A stretch of DNA of 64,000 bases from Lichenostomus cassidix (lineage: Eukaryota > Chordata > Aves > Passeriformes > Meliphagidae). Positions within the stretch are counted from its first letter, which is position 1, and each line of letters begins with the position of its first letter. The notes under the pieces were generated by a model. It did no database searches. It was not told where the DNA came from and saw only the letters and a program-made list of their open reading frames with translations. The stretch spans positions 37,621,797-37,685,796 of the forward strand of contig CM039184.1 of assembly GCA_008360975.2 (NCBI GenBank), in the 5' to 3' direction. This document shows, piece after piece, positions 47,331-61,183 of this stretch. The translations under genes and the position numbers were made by a program.

Positions 47331-48818
47331 TTCGTCCAATTTAGAGTCACGATATACAAATGTCTATTTGATAAATATATTCTTATCTACAATTCTGCAC
47401 TTCGTTCATGGATATGAAGAGAATTGGTTTCTGTTAAAATTTAATTTGGCCTTCTGTCTTTACTGCAAGGTATAGTGATTGCCCATTAAACCACTTCTTA
47501 TTTTTGGTTTTATAATACCAAATGGCTAATGATAGTATTGAGGTTTATGTAAAAAAAAAAGCAACCAAACCAAAACAACAACAACACCACACAAAGAGCC
47601 CCCAAAGCCAGGATATGCAATACACAAGATCTCTGGTTTAAGCTTATTAGTATTTGTCAAGTTCTTAAAGGAACAAAAAAATTGCAAAAGGCTTTCTGGA
47701 TCTTAAGCACTGACATACACTTTCTCTCTGTAGCCATGGACAGTTAGCAACCACAGGCCCTCAATATCCTTTTTCCTTCAATGCAATTGTTCTCTCTCAC
47801 ACTGCAGGATAAAGGATGGATGTCTTGTGTGGTTATCTTCCCTTATGAGGGCGCTGTGTAGCAGGGTGCTTTCTTTTCTCTCTATTGTATATTTATCTAA
47901 GGAAGGAGGAGGCCTGTTCCTATTAATTAGCGAGAACAGACAATACTTTCTATATACAGTAACTTGAGAACAGAAAGAGTCCATTTCATGTGGATGCCTT
48001 TTTCTTTAACTTTTTTTTTCTGTTAAAGTGTTTCAGCTACTTTCAGCTATGTCAGGGTCTCTGCCAAAGTTGCTATAGAGGAACCAGGCTTTGAAATGCC
48101 CTAAGAATTCTGGTACTGCTTTTAATAAATGAAAATAGCTATCAGTAATGCATTAGTGCATTATAGGACTTTCAAATCACTGCACCCAGACTGTGATGAA
48201 TCACAGTATGAAGTGAGAATAAATGTGCTGAAAAACACAGTGAGAGTCTGTTTGCTCTTGCCATGTTAACTTCAACTGAAAATAGTGTTTTAGAAACATG
48301 GAAGCTCTTACGTTAATTTTCAAGATACACTTTTGAAAAGGGATTGTAAGTCACCTAATCTAAAGCTTCATTGTAATGAGCAACCTGTCCTCTGATACTT
48401 TTCATAAATTGATCAAATTTCCTTTATAGCTTTAATCCTGAAACCTTTGTACTATATACACGTCTAAAGTATCTTTCCAACTACAGACTACCTGTGTGTA
48501 CTCCATATCTTTGTGGTCACAATACAGCAACAAGAGTACTAGGAATAATTCCTTTGGGTTGCAACAGCAATATAGGAGAGGATGTTTCCCTGTTTATGCT
48601 GGCATCCTATTACCTTTCAAATTCACAGCAAAATCTTTAGAAATGGAATTGTGATATAGTTTCTCCTTCATTCTCAGTCATTCATCAGAATGAATATGGT
48701 GGATGCTGATTTGCAGATTCTGAAACAAGTTCTCATATGGACAACACACATAATTTTGGACACTTGTGAAAAAAACTTCCCTGCAGAACTCACTGCACAC
48801 GAACCTTTACAGGGAGCT

Positions 48819-48842
48819 GATTTTTCTGATATCAGAAAAATC
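48819..48842. repeat. 24-bp perfect palindrome
   Basis: GATTTTTCTGAT is followed immediately by its exact reverse complement ATCAGAAAAATC, with no spacer. It could extrude as a cruciform or bind a dimeric factor; function is unknown. Confidence 0.9.
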
Positions 48843-49005
48843 TGATTAAATCCTTAAAGTAGTAATTAAGTGCCATTATTGATAAATGACCAGTAGCATT
48901 GCATCATCTATTAATAGTGCATGCTATAGTACAGAAACAAATACATATTAATTTCACTATGTTGTGTTAGTGACCAGGCCCTAAAGACATAATTGTGATA
49001 TCTGC

Positions 49006-49030
49006 AATAGCTAATTAAAAATTAGCTATT
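49006..49030. repeat. Perfect inverted repeat, 10-bp arms with 5-base loop
   Basis: AATAGCTAAT and ATTAGCTATT flank a TAAAA loop. TAATTA- and TTAGC-like cores of homeodomain type lie within. It is 164 bp from the 24-bp palindrome. Confidence 0.9.
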
Positions 49031-52000
49031 ACAAATTCATAGAGGAATGTGTTTCCTATGTCCTTGAGTATAAACAATTGTCTTCCTAAATCCCTCATTA
49101 TTTAATAGAGGAAATAGAGGAAAGCCAATATAAATTTGCCAAAGTAATATTAAAAGCTGCCAAACTGCATTTTGATGGGAATACTGCCTCAATAATAATG
49201 TGGACAGGTCTGTACTAGCACCATATCCATGAAACAAAATATTCCACACTAAGCATATAAAACTGACTTGATCTTGTAGCTTAACTTGGACAGTTTTTCA
49301 TTTGGGGACTGATTCTTTCTAAACATAGAAAGTTAATACAATGCAATGTTTTCTGGGTGACATTAAACGTGGTTCTGTTGTTCTTGGCTTAATCATTATT
49401 GGTTGTAAAAAAGGAATGACAAAAAAAAAATCACTCTAGAAATTACTGGGCCAAAGCAAAAAAAAAAAAAGAAAAAAGGCAGCTGGAAAGCAATTAAGGA
49501 TATGAAAACATTGTAAGGATTATGAATTTTGTACAATACCCTGGGTTATACCACTCCATAAAACTGATTTTCATCTCCCTATCTGTAACAATTTCAGGGA
49601 AAAAAAAGAAACCCAAAACCGCCTGTAAAAACTCCTGAATATTTTCTATGCTCTGAAGAATATAAAAACCCCTCAGACAAGGTAGTATCATTTTTCCCGA
49701 AACCATACATTCATTACTTTTCCATCAGAAAAGTTAGACAACTGGTGCAAAATGTTCTTTCCTACTTAACCTGCCAACAGTGGCATACTGTAGAAACTAC
49801 TTGATGATGTCAAAGGAAAAGCACTTTGATGTAAAGAACGTCCGATATATGATCTCCTTTTTCATTTTGCAAGATCTCCTGCCAACTCTAAAAAAAAAAT
49901 TCCCTCTTTCAAAAGATTTGGTAATACTAGATATATGAAATCTCATAGTAACTCATTTTCTGTATTGATGCAAATCACATCCCTTCCCAGGATATTTATG
50001 GTGCCTTTCTTACATCAGCATCAGTCTGACCAAAAGTATGTGGTCTATTTTAGGTGCTGAAAGAGGGACTGAGGGAAGAGAGATTTATTGCAGGTTCAAA
50101 GGTAGAAGCCCAGGAAATTACTTCAGAATAGATGAAATACCTATTAAGTACAGCCAGTTCTCTTGCTTCAGACATCAATTAGAGGTTTAATGTTTTCCCT
50201 AGAGATTGAAGTAGTTTTATTTTGGGTGCATTGATCTACTGCAACCGTATACAATTAACTAATACTGGATGAGTAAACAGTCAATGTAGGTATATTTTGT
50301 AATTTCTGTCTTCAGCAAGTAAATAGGAAACACAAGTAAACATGACCTGTTAGTTTATTGTTTAGATTAGTAAAAATAATATAATCATTAACACAGATTA
50401 ATATATATGTTTGAATATTTAATATTTAGATTTCAGGTTTTTTTGTAATTCAGTCAAGGAGAAATAAATATGCTGGAACAAAATTAAATACACTAAAAAT
50501 GGGGAAGAAGAAGTCATTAAATGGCTTTTGAAAAATTACAGTGAATTTTCCTAATGTTGTAATTTTAAAGATTTTAATTGCCATACAATGTTAAGCTTCA
50601 TTACACAAAACTGTAATTTTTACTATGTGTGGGTCTTTTGTTTTTCAGCATAGAAATAAAATTCACCCAGAGGTCATTCTGCACTTTAGAATCAGTAGAA
50701 AAATATCTGTCAGGCAATTGTATCTCTATAGCCACTTATGACTGTAACTAAGAATTGTCTGTGGCTTAAAATTTGAGATTTGCAGTTGTATTCTTTCTTT
50801 AAAAATACTCTGTCACTATTAATTCAAAGGTTTTTTTATGATTTGTTTTACAGTTAAGGTAAGTGAAGTTCTCTAATAAAATGCATGTATCAATATGTGT
50901 ACTCTCTTTGAACAGATTTTTTTTTAAATATGAAGCAAATTACTGGCTTTTTAGTCTGGTCTGTTTGTTGCTTGTTGCTAAGAAAAGAGCCGCTAGCACA
51001 CAACTCTATGTTCAGATAGTTTACTTCAGCTGACAGTTATAGCTACTGATCATAAATAGGAAATTATTGTATATAGATGAAAAAATAAGATGTAAGAAAC
51101 ATGCCTCCCATTTCTGTTAAATGTTTTAAAGTGTTACTTAAATAAATGTTAATAAGAATTTATTTTTAGAAACACTAACCTTAAAAGTACAATGAAAGAA
51201 GAATATAATTTCATTGAAGCTTAATTTCATTTTAAGTAATTTCTGGCTGAAATGTTCATCGTGCTGTGATTATACAGTTTTCTGTATGTGGATTAATTTA
51301 CTGTACAACTTTTAATACTCATGTTCTACACTGACAAGAAGACTTAACTTTTCATGTGAAGTAGCTGGTCTATGAAGCTTTTTTCAACATTCCTTCCAAC
51401 AATCTGTTGGGTTTTCACTTTTAAGTAGGGTGTTGAAGTAGGGGTTTTCTTGCACCAATATTTTGAATATTTCTGTCTTGCAGAAAGTAATGTGAAAAAA
51501 TGTGTTACTGTCACAAGGAAGGGGAGAATTCAGGGCACTGTACTGTTCAAGAAGATAGTAATTTATAGTAATGTTATTTGCCTTGGTACAAAAAAATGCT
51601 TAAAGAACCTTAAAGTACGTTTCAAACAAATCTATTTTCTATTTCCTTCAGTGCTTGTCTTTTTAGTATTAAGGACTAAAAAAGATAAACTTTCTCACTC
51701 TGTGGGAGTTCTTCATTCAGCTTCTTGGAATCGCTATTTCTGTCTCACTGATTTCTCTTTAATTGGAGACAATACAGAGGGGAAATATTTTTGAAGAGTA
51801 GTTATGCAATCTGTTTACATTGGTTAAAATAAGATTCAATTGTAGTAATTTCTCTATAGCTCTTGCATGCCACCTTTTGTTATTTATGCATGGGTACTTT
51901 TAATGGCCTTTTCATAAAGGACTGTGAGTGTGGTTACTAGTCATGGGCAGAGATTTGTGTTATGTGCCCTGGTGTACTGATGGCTCTAAAACTAAAGGAT

Positions 52001-52138
52001 TAAAATCTAGAATCAAGAGAAGGTGTTACATTTTGCACATAAAAATACCATTTATCCCTTCAGTATTCATCTGAATTATCACTTTGCTTCAAAATCTCTT
52101 TTCATGTATAGCATTTTATGCCTAACACCAAAATATAC

Positions 52139-52365
52139 AGGTTTAGATTGGATATTAGGAAAACTTCCTTTTTACTGAAAGGGTGACCAAACATTGAATA
52201 GGCTGCCCGGGGAAGTGGTTGAGTCACCATCCCTGCAGGCATTTAAGAGACATACACACGTGGCACTTACGGACGTAGCTTAGCGGTGGGCCTGGTAGCA
52301 TTAGCTTAACAGTTGGACTTGATGATCTGAAGGGTCTTTTATAGTCTAAATGGTTCTGTGATTTA
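52139..52365 (+). mobile_element. CR1 LINE 3' end, sense
   Basis: The sequence runs from GGTTTAGATTGGATATTAGG through the GGCTGCCCGGGGAAGTGG block and GACTTGATGATCTGAAGGG to TGGTTCTGTGATTT at the right end. These are the ordered landmarks of a CR1 3' UTR. It is 5'-truncated and moderately diverged. Confidence 0.93.
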
Positions 52366-52471
52366 ACTCCTACTTAAAGTAGAAGATCCCTCACTGTGAA
52401 GAAATGACTGTTGAAATCATAGAGCAAATAGACCAGAACTAGACTGTGAAAAATACTGCTGCCAGTATATT

Positions 52472-53310
52472 CACAGAATCACAGAATGAGCTGAGTTGGA
52501 ATGGATCCACAAGGATCATTGAGTCATACTCCTGGCCCTGCACAGAACAGTCCCAACAATCACACCATATGCCTGAGAGTATTGTCCAAACACTTCTTGA
52601 ACTCAAACAGGCTTGGTGCTGTGACCACATAGTTGTAGACTGTGATGAGGTCTCCCCTCCCTCTCCTCCAGGCTCAACAGACCGAGTGAAACCTCAGCCA
52701 CTCCTCAAGGCCCTTCACCATCCTTGTTGCCCCCAGATGCTCTCTAACAGCTTAATATCTTCCTTATATTGTGGTGCCCAAAACTGCACACGGGACTCAA
52801 GATGAGGCTGCCCCAGTGGAGAGCAGAGTGGAAAAATCCTTTCCTTGCCCGGCTGGTGATGCTGTGCCTGATGCTCCCCAGGACACAGTCGGCACTCCTG
52901 GATGCCAGGGCACTGCTGACTCATGTTCAACTTTCTGGAAACCTGGACCCCCAGGTCCCTTTCTGTGGCACTGATTTCCAGCATCTCATTCCCCAGTCTG
53001 CACATACTTCCAGGGCTGCCCTATCCCAGGTGCAGGATCCGGCACTTTCCCTTGTTGAAACTTCCTGTGGTTGCTGATTACCCAGCCCTCTAATTTATCA
53101 AGGTCTCTCTGCAGGGTCTCCCTGCCTTCAAGGAGTCAACAGCTCCTCCCAGTTTTGTATCATCTGTGAATTTGCTTAGTATTCCTTCCAGTCCTGTGTC
53201 CAAGTCTTTTACAAAGATGTTGAACAGCACAGGGTGGACAATGTGGCCGTGTGGAGCCTCACCAGTGAAGGTCACTGGTCTGATGTCACCCCATTCACTG
53301 TAACCCTCTG
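52472..53310 (-). mobile_element. CR1 LINE, antisense, 3' UTR plus reverse transcriptase end
   Basis: It begins with CACAGAATCACAGAATGAG (complement of the CR1 tail) and runs through the typical antisense 3' UTR. Farther right, the minus strand encodes PVLFNIFVKDLDTGLEGIL, then SKFTDDTKLGGAVDS. This is the CR1 reverse transcriptase around its FADD motif, with TDD keeping both aspartates. Upstream the VPQGS motif is degraded. The copy is truncated in ORF2 and carries frameshifts. It faces the sense CR1 tail to tail across about 106 bp. Confidence 0.95.
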
Positions 53311-56300
53311 CACCTGACTCTTGAGCTAAGGCACAAATATTTATACACAAATATGATGAGCCTTGTTTCTTGAAGAAGTTATATTCTGTGAGATAAGAGA
53401 TTGAAAGATACGTATGTGTTATTTATCTACTGTAGCTGCACATTTCAGAGAAACGTAGAAGGATGTGATTTGAGAGAGAAGCCTGCGTAGTAACATGATT
53501 TATTTTTTTTAAATTAATATTTTGCCTTTAGAAGACTATATTTAGCAGAGAGAAGTTGTAATTTGACAGCCTGAAGTATTAATGAAATTGAATGCTTTCT
53601 GAGAAAAACTAGAAGTAGCATTCTAAGGCAATGCTGCCTGAAATTTTGCTTTCTGGGGCATTCATTAAATGACTTTATTACCAGATGGAGATAGGAAATG
53701 CACACTTATTAAGAGGGTTTTTTTATATAAAGTTCTCATATTTGTCAAATGTAAATATAATTTTTTATTAACTGTGTGTGTACTTGTATGTATAAAATGT
53801 GTATTTATGTTGGAAATTAGCCCTTTTGTTACCCAGATAACAGGAAGGACATTAGAAATATTTGAGGCAATGAAAGCAGAGTATCAGAAGCTATTCTCTT
53901 GTCTACTCAACTCTATTCTAGGTGATTAAGTGCCAGGCTCTTAGGTACTCTTCCATGGCTGAAGAGTGGCAGAGAAAACACAACCTTACTTCTTGTATTT
54001 CAAAACCTCCTTGTAGTAAGGGGAAACTCCAATATATTGACTCAAGAAACCATATGAGTAGAAACTACAAAAGCTATTTCAGGTCCACAAGCAAAAGCAT
54101 AAATTTTAGTAGATCATATATATATGCTGGCAAAACATAGATGGCTTTGCTTATGTTTATGTAGATTAATAGGATAGTTTGACACAACTTCAAAAAAATT
54201 GTTCTATAATTTACAGATTTATGATTTCTTCCCATCATTTTACACTATCAAAGAGTAAGAAAAAGAAGAACTGAATCTTGTCTTGTGGCTTAATAACATT
54301 CCTAGAGTGATGTTTGCTTAGGTCTCATGTTAAGTGAGAGTTACACAGTACACATTGTTTGGGTATCATCTGTGTACTTTTGCTATAAAGTTGCTTCAAA
54401 TGTAGTTTTGATGTCAAAACTGGTTATCAGAGTTTCATGTTTGTCCTTTTAAACTTTTGAGACTGAATATTTTTACTACCCACACTAATGTCAAATTCTG
54501 CTGTTGAATATTCTTTGCCTCTAAACTACCTGTATGTTCTACAGATTGAATAATTGTACTTTTAATTTCTCCTCTCTGGACGCTCGCTAAGGCTGAGGTA
54601 TTTTAGTGGAGGTGATCAATATTGTGTAGCTGATTCCAGAGAGGATTGTATCCATGATCTCTGAGTGTGCCATGCTGACATTTCCTGAGTAATTTTTCAA
54701 GTCATTCTTCATGCATTCTAATATGCTCGTTGCTTTCTTAATCATATTCAAACACAGGAAAATTAACAAAAAAAAAAAACTATATTGTTTTTCAGCTTTC
54801 TAGTCAGTTAATTTAGATGTGTTTGAAGTGTGTTAGAAGTCTAAACTTTTCCTCCATTAATTTTCAATTGACTGCATCAGTGTCTATGATTTTGTCATAA
54901 AATATACTGAACTGACATGATCAGTTTTGGGGAAATTTTTAAATACAGCATATTGGCTTCTCTGCCCTCTGTGTGCTGTGAAGCTGTATATCAAACATTT
55001 TAAATAATTTTTACGGAAAGCAATACCCCAGTAAAAAACCACAAAATATTAAGAATTTTTTTAAAGGAGTATTCAATGGGTGCTGCCAAGTACATGCTTG
55101 TCTTTCAAATGCTATGATGAAACCAATTTCAATTTTTTAACTTTTAGAGTAAGTAACTCTATTTTAAAAGATTCATTCATTCTTTGAATCATGAACCTGT
55201 TTTGAGATCACAGTTGGCAAAATAACATGGCAGTAAATGCTCAGTCTTGCTTTTTGTTTAGATTACCTGCCTAAAACACGTAGAACTATTTGGAAATGGT
55301 CACAACTATCCGACTTCTGTGGGCTGATACATGACATGTTTTAAGACATTAATGCTATGACATATGGGATCCGTGTTAATAAATACAGTTTGCTGCATTT
55401 ATGTCTGTTGGACTGTTTATTTTCCCTCTGACAATGACAGTTCTGTTTTTTGGTATCAAGTCATTCTCTTTTTTTCACCTCCATAGTATTCAAAGTTAGC
55501 TGGCCTGCTAAAAGCAATTACTTTTTGAAAACAGTTTCTGCTTACATATTTTTACAATCTGTGTTCTTGCAGACTTCTTTTATACAAGTCAATTGATTAT
55601 CTAATGTAGAATTAATTGAACCTGGATATATCTACTTCTTAAACAGTGAAAACATAAAATGAATAAAAATACCAATAGAACTCTTAGTTATTTCACAATG
55701 TTATTTGTAGATGAATTCAGTCTTACTGTATTTTTCTTTCCAGTATTTATGTGCATGTATTCTTCCTCAGATTAATGTGAAGTCAAGATATAAATACAAA
55801 AAGTGTGAGCATATGACTCAACAAATGATAGCATTTTAGGTAAGAATGTAGTACCTTGAGCAAAGATAAGGCATTTCTCATAGTTTAAACATTAATTGAC
55901 AAAATATTTTTAATTTTAGATTGATTGTGCTAGCTCAATTTTTTTTTTTGTGTCTATATATAGCCCAGCGTTCATGTGTTCCCTGCAGAATCCTGATTAG
56001 GCAAGTATATTTTAAAAGCAAAAACTGCCTGTCCTTACAGAAGACTGTACCTGTCATTGAGACAACCAATTTTGCAGCTAATGTAAAAACTTCATAGGGA
56101 TAGATTATAAAAAGAACAAAGATTCTTGTGATGACAGAGCATTCCACTAATATATCAAACCTGAAACTAATGATTAACTCCATTCTTTATTGGATAATTT
56201 TAATGACTTTTAGTATAGCTTCAAGACATAACACATACAGTCATTTTCAGATTTCTCATTTTTATAGCCATCAGCAGACTATATCTTAATGGCATTCTGA

Positions 56301-58968
56301 AAAAAAATGATAAAGGAGTTAGGAAGGTGGCTAAAATGGATTTCTTTAGCCACAAAATGTGGTATAGGTGACTCCGCAGTCTAAGAAGGTAAAGAGCACA
56401 AAACAGAGCAAGAGTCAAAAGTCCACGACTTAGAAATGTGCTGTGTGATAGAACAATTCATACAATAAGATGGAGTGTTGCACAGATATATCCCTTCAGC
56501 TACAGAATGCAATTTAGCCTCCACTGGTTTTATTAGTTGAAACAGATTGTTTTGAGTACTAAAACATAAGTAAACTTAAACATGGGTATTTTTTCTTCCA
56601 GTTGTGAAGCTAACATGGGTGTTCAATGCCTGTTCAGGTGATACCCACATTCCATTGACCAGCTATTCTTTAGTTTTCCTCTTCTCACAATAATATCTCC
56701 TAATCAAACTAATTTAGATTTTAATCATCTGACCTTTCCTCTTATTACAGTTACAGCTCTAAGCACAATGAATCTGTGGTGGTAGTGGGTTTTGGTATTT
56801 AGTTTGGCTTTTTTGCAGGAGGGTTTATTGGGGGAGGGGTTTATTATTTTGTTCCATTTTGTGTTTCAAACATGTCTGAATACCCTGAGCTATTAAAATA
56901 AGTACCTAGAATGAACAGTCACCTACCCCCACAAAGCCCTGGTCTATTTCTCTAAAATTACCTACATAATTTATTTTTAAGACAGATAAAATTTGGTACT
57001 ATGTGTGTTTGGAGTGATGCTATTTTTCACTCAGGAACATCAGATGTATTCTGTCTCTGCTTCATTCTCTAGGTTACAGAAGGCAGATCAAGCAGGTTAT
57101 GTCAACACTAACACAGCAGTCTATTGGCTGTATTTTAATAAAATCTTGCTTTTATATGCCAGTAAAAAGAAATTATATCAATGGAGAAATATAATAATTA
57201 GAAGACAATCTGTCAGATTATTGGTGTATGCTGTGGAGGAGAATAGTCAAGTCGGTGGCAAACAGTTCACATAAGTTCATGTTGAGAATGATAAAGTGTG
57301 ATTGAATGGATCAATGCTGTATTTTATACAAGTAGAGTTCGGACAAAGGATTTTACATTCAGGAAGCTAGACCTACCTATTTATATGTTATTTGAATGGT
57401 GGAAGGCTGCTAACTCAATTGCTTCCTGTCTTCCTCTCTAATCTTACTACCCCTTTCAAATTTAAAGAAAATACCTGGATTTCATGCTCCAAAAGCTGAA
57501 CTAGTATTCAGCTATTCTACCGCCTTATAATGTACTCATCCATAAAATGTCACATTTTTGAATTAAGCTCTGTAAAACATTAGCTGACTTTGACTTGACT
57601 TGATTACATTCTAAGTTGAACAATGTGTAGGAAAATCCCCTTTAGCTGTGTGACTTAAATCCATCAAGGGAATAGCCATCATCAGGTTCTTACAGTCACC
57701 CTCAAGGATGGAAAGAAGAGGAGCAGATTTGTCCTTGTACTCCTATTAAAAATGTATGAATATAAATCTGGTAGGAACTGGAAACTGAATGTGGAATCAC
57801 TGTTCTCTTTCCAGGCTGACATCTACAACAGGTGCAGGGATATGTTAAGACTTCTACAGAAGGAGGTTATTTTTTTACCCTGTTTTATTCTTTTATCCTG
57901 TTCTCGTTGTTAAAAAACCCAAAAAACAACAGAATGTTTTCATGAGTTGGATTTAGAAATTAGCCATTGCTGCCAAAAAGAAGTTGAGAATAGGCATTTT
58001 GCAAGCCTTCATGAGACTACTTTCTTAAAAAAAAAAAAAAAAAAAAGAAATTTCTTCTAAACTCCCAACTTTGACTTTAGTGTAGAAATGAAATTACATC
58101 AAAGTTTAAGAGAACCTAGAAGAATATAACAGATATTCTGAATTAGCATATAATAAATATAACACGCATTACACTTACTAAAATTACAAATAAATTTAGA
58201 AATTGCCATTCACTTGGTAATAAGCTTGTGTTGATACAGAAAAACTGAGAAATTAATTGCATAAATATCAGTAGGGGATGCTGGAGATAGAAGAGACAAG
58301 TCACCAAGACCTGTGTTGGTCTTACCCTGTGTTGGGTAAAATGGTTTGGGAAAACATGAATATAGACAGAAACTCTGTGGAAACTTCAAGGGTTTTTGAA
58401 AGGTTATTTCCTGACAGTATTGCAAAATTGTCTTAAGCTTTTTCCTGTATGTACACTAGCTCTGCTATGTGATATTTGCTCTTTCATTTGGATTTTTTCC
58501 AAATGCAATGTATGAATTCCAATAGTTTGCTCAGAATGAATGTTTTGGTTATTTTTGTTCTGAACAGTGGTCTCCAATTTATTCTTGTTTGCCTCTATTT
58601 CTGCTTCCTCAACTAATACAGATACAGTGCCTATTAAAACACACAAAATCATTCAAACATTCTTCAGCTCTGATTTTTTGAGTCTTTTTCTAATAACTTC
58701 TAGTTACTTTTTTTTAACTGCCTAAGTATTTTTCTAAACTCATTAGTTGTTCTGGTGCAAGATTTTCCCTGTTTTTAAATTTTAAATTTCCCCATTTTTT
58801 AACTTATTTTCTGAATACAGTTATTTCCATTCTGCATGGATGCAGTTCTCAGTGAAATAGCAGTTAATTTTTGTACTTGCTGGGTTTCACTTGTTGCGAC
58901 AGAAGTTATCATTGTTAGACTCTAAACCCTGGTTTTGTTGTGTAGATGTGTGTCTGTATATATATATA

Positions 58969-59010
<42 letters not shown>

Positions 59011-60350
59011 CTGCATATATGAAAAATGCCTGCCATGTACAACAAACTATTCATAAAAAACTACATGGCTTTAGCACATTATCTTTACAAATGCCTTATT
59101 TACTGTATGTCTTTGCATGCCATAACTGCATCCTGACTAAAATGCTATTGCGTAGCTTACAATAGCTCTTTTCTAAAAAAATTAAATTTTATGTAATTTG
59201 AATTTTGGCTAGCCAGACCTCTGGTAATTAGTAACAATTAAATCAGTGTTATTCTTTTATAAAACAAATATTTATCTGAGTCTAATTACTAAGTTTTACC
59301 TAGAGAGACGCAGTCACGCAGGGAGATCTACCTATGAAGTATAGCTGAACTGAGTTCAGAGGGACACGAGAAACTCCTGCTGAATGTCTTTTCTTATGAA
59401 CCACTAAACACAAACAGATGTAGGACTTAAGTTCTAATTCCAATTAAGTTCTGGTTACAATTCCACTTTCTTTCTGTGGTCTTAGCACCCTTGATGGTCT
59501 ACATTCCAACCAACTTGCCATCAGTTTGCACTTGATTCTGACTAGTGTGAAGAATGAAGGCTCTCAGCGAGCTCACTGCTTGGCTAATTCCCTAATGAGA
59601 AAAGACCTTCTTTAAGCAAGGTTCTTAAGGAATATCCTTGTGTGGTCTTCAAAAGATATTTGTCTACCTGTGACCTGCTCCTACCTAACTTCTGGTGCTG
59701 TTGGCTCAGTCTTTATACCTGTCTCTACACTCAGTGGTGCCTGCAATTTTGTAGGTAATGTCCTACTGTGTTTCCAACACTGTCTGTCTGTGCTGCCCTT
59801 TGATGCCTCTGCTGCTCTCTGTGATTGCTAGGCATTGCCACTGCTCTGCTGTCTATCCTTTGGGGTATGAGTGTGTGAAAAGCAAAATGGTTATGGAAAA
59901 CAAATTTGGTCAGCCTTAGCAATCCTGATCCTCAAGATACCAAAACTGTGTAGAATGAGGATCCAGTGGATTTACTGCAGCTGTACAATAGCTAATATGT
60001 TGTCTAAAGTATTTCCAAAGACAGAAGGATTTGTGAGGACAAGTAAGTGACCCTTCATGCTTACTTTTTTGTGCTCTGCTCCTGATCTCTTACTTTGCTT
60101 ATTCTACCTACATGCTTGCACACATCCTCAGACTCTTTGCTGCCGTACAAGGCAATGATTTTTGAAATTTTGGGGTGTATTCAGATTAATACAAGGGCAG
60201 AAGGTCTGACTGTGAAAATCAGTTGCTTACCCTGTTAGCCCATAAACACTACGATCAGTAAGGAATTAGCTCCCTTGAACACTTACAGTTTTGCTTCCTT
60301 TGACCAGTATATGCCCATCATTTGCATTATGAATTGTTTTGGCTGAAGGG
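53311..60350. other. AT-rich region, no gene seen
   Basis: No exon or dispersed repeat could be supported. Simple sequences are an A20 run (58027-58046) and the TA array at 58957-59007. The interval 59.44-59.9 kb is slightly less AT-rich but contains nothing recognisable. Confidence 0.5.
58957..59007. repeat. TA dinucleotide microsatellite
   Basis: About 51 bases of alternating T and A with one TATGTGTATA interruption, seen directly. It is self-complementary and likely to vary in length between individuals. Confidence 0.95.
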
Positions 60351-60359
60351 CAAGTGCTG

Positions 60360-61160
60360 AGCAATCTGTGGTGCAGGTATGTGGGTGCAGCTGCATTCAG
60401 GCTGCAGGCTGAGCCGGCTAGGGAAGGCCCGAGACAGAGGCTGTGAGCTGCAGCCCTTTGCACAACAAGGCCAGAGCTGTGGTGCTGCCAGCTGGGCGCT
60501 GGGACACACGGCAGAGCCGAGGAGCCTGCAGCAGAGAGGGACCTGCCCGGCCTGGGACTGGGAAGGTTTGAAAGCCATGGGGATCCTTTGTTCGGCGTCT
60601 CTCCTCGGAGGCACCAACTCGGGCTATTCCTGCCTTACTTCGCCGTGAGTAAATGGCTGTATGGAGCGAGAGACTAGGACTGTGCTGTGGGAAACTTGGA
60701 TCGATCTGGTAAGGAAACCTGGTCTGACCATGAGTGTGAGTGAGTGTGGGGTGTGCGGGCAGTCAAGCTGGGAACCCCCGGGTCAGTGGGGCAGCCGCTG
60801 TGAGGGCGATCGGCGCCATCTGGGGAACTCTCTGTGTGGGAGTGTGACTGAGAGTCTTGTGAGACTGGGAAGTTTTCTTAACAGCGAGCAGTGCACCTTT
60901 TGTCCGTAGGGCTCTACAGAAAATCACACTGAAGGCTGTCCCTTCCTAGTACCTCAGTCCATGGGAAAGGAAGAGGGCAACATGAGGACGGGAGTTCACG
61001 ATAAAAGGGGATGACGTCCCCCGAAGCCTTGAGAGACAAAACCCCGCGGGTGTGTGCACCGCTGGACCCTTTCCCTTTATTCGAATAAAGTTGCGGGACT
61101 CCTCTGTCTCTTTTGTGGACTCTGGCTTTTCATAGCGTGATTTTCCGTAAAGTATTAACA
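60360..61160 (+). mobile_element. Endogenous retrovirus LTR-type fragment, sense
   Basis: A GC-rich block sits abruptly in AT-rich DNA. Its right part has LTR order: ACGATAAAAGGGG (TATA-like, 61000-61006), then a C/G-rich stretch, then TTCGAATAAAGTTGCGGGAC with AATAAA at 61084-61089, then a T/C-rich U5-like tail ending near CTTTTCA (61132) or ATTAACA (61160). The left part (60.36-60.95 kb) has the same foreign composition and may be U3 or an adjoining fragment. No coding domains for gag, pol or env were recognised. Both ends and any target-site duplication are unresolved. Confidence 0.6.
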
Positions 61161-61183
61161 TTTGAACATTAAGGAAAATATTA

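Larger units (their letters stand above)
47331..52138. other. AT-rich region with two perfect palindromes, no gene seen
   Basis: No exon is supportable. Notable structures are a 24-bp perfect palindrome (48819-48842) and a 10-bp-arm hairpin (49006-49030). The 114-codon plus frame at 51450-51794 looks like chance. Confidence 0.5.

Noticed and set aside
51450..51794. 114-codon plus-strand frame
   Set aside because: Composition is that of chance translation of AT-rich DNA, with no splice, promoter or family support.
52769..53077. Plus-strand 102-codon frame
   Set aside because: It is the antisense shadow of the minus-strand CR1.
55267..55320. Minus-strand 50-nt open segment with GGCAG/GTAATC donor
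   Set aside because: Isolated, short, and not phase-linked to any supported exon.
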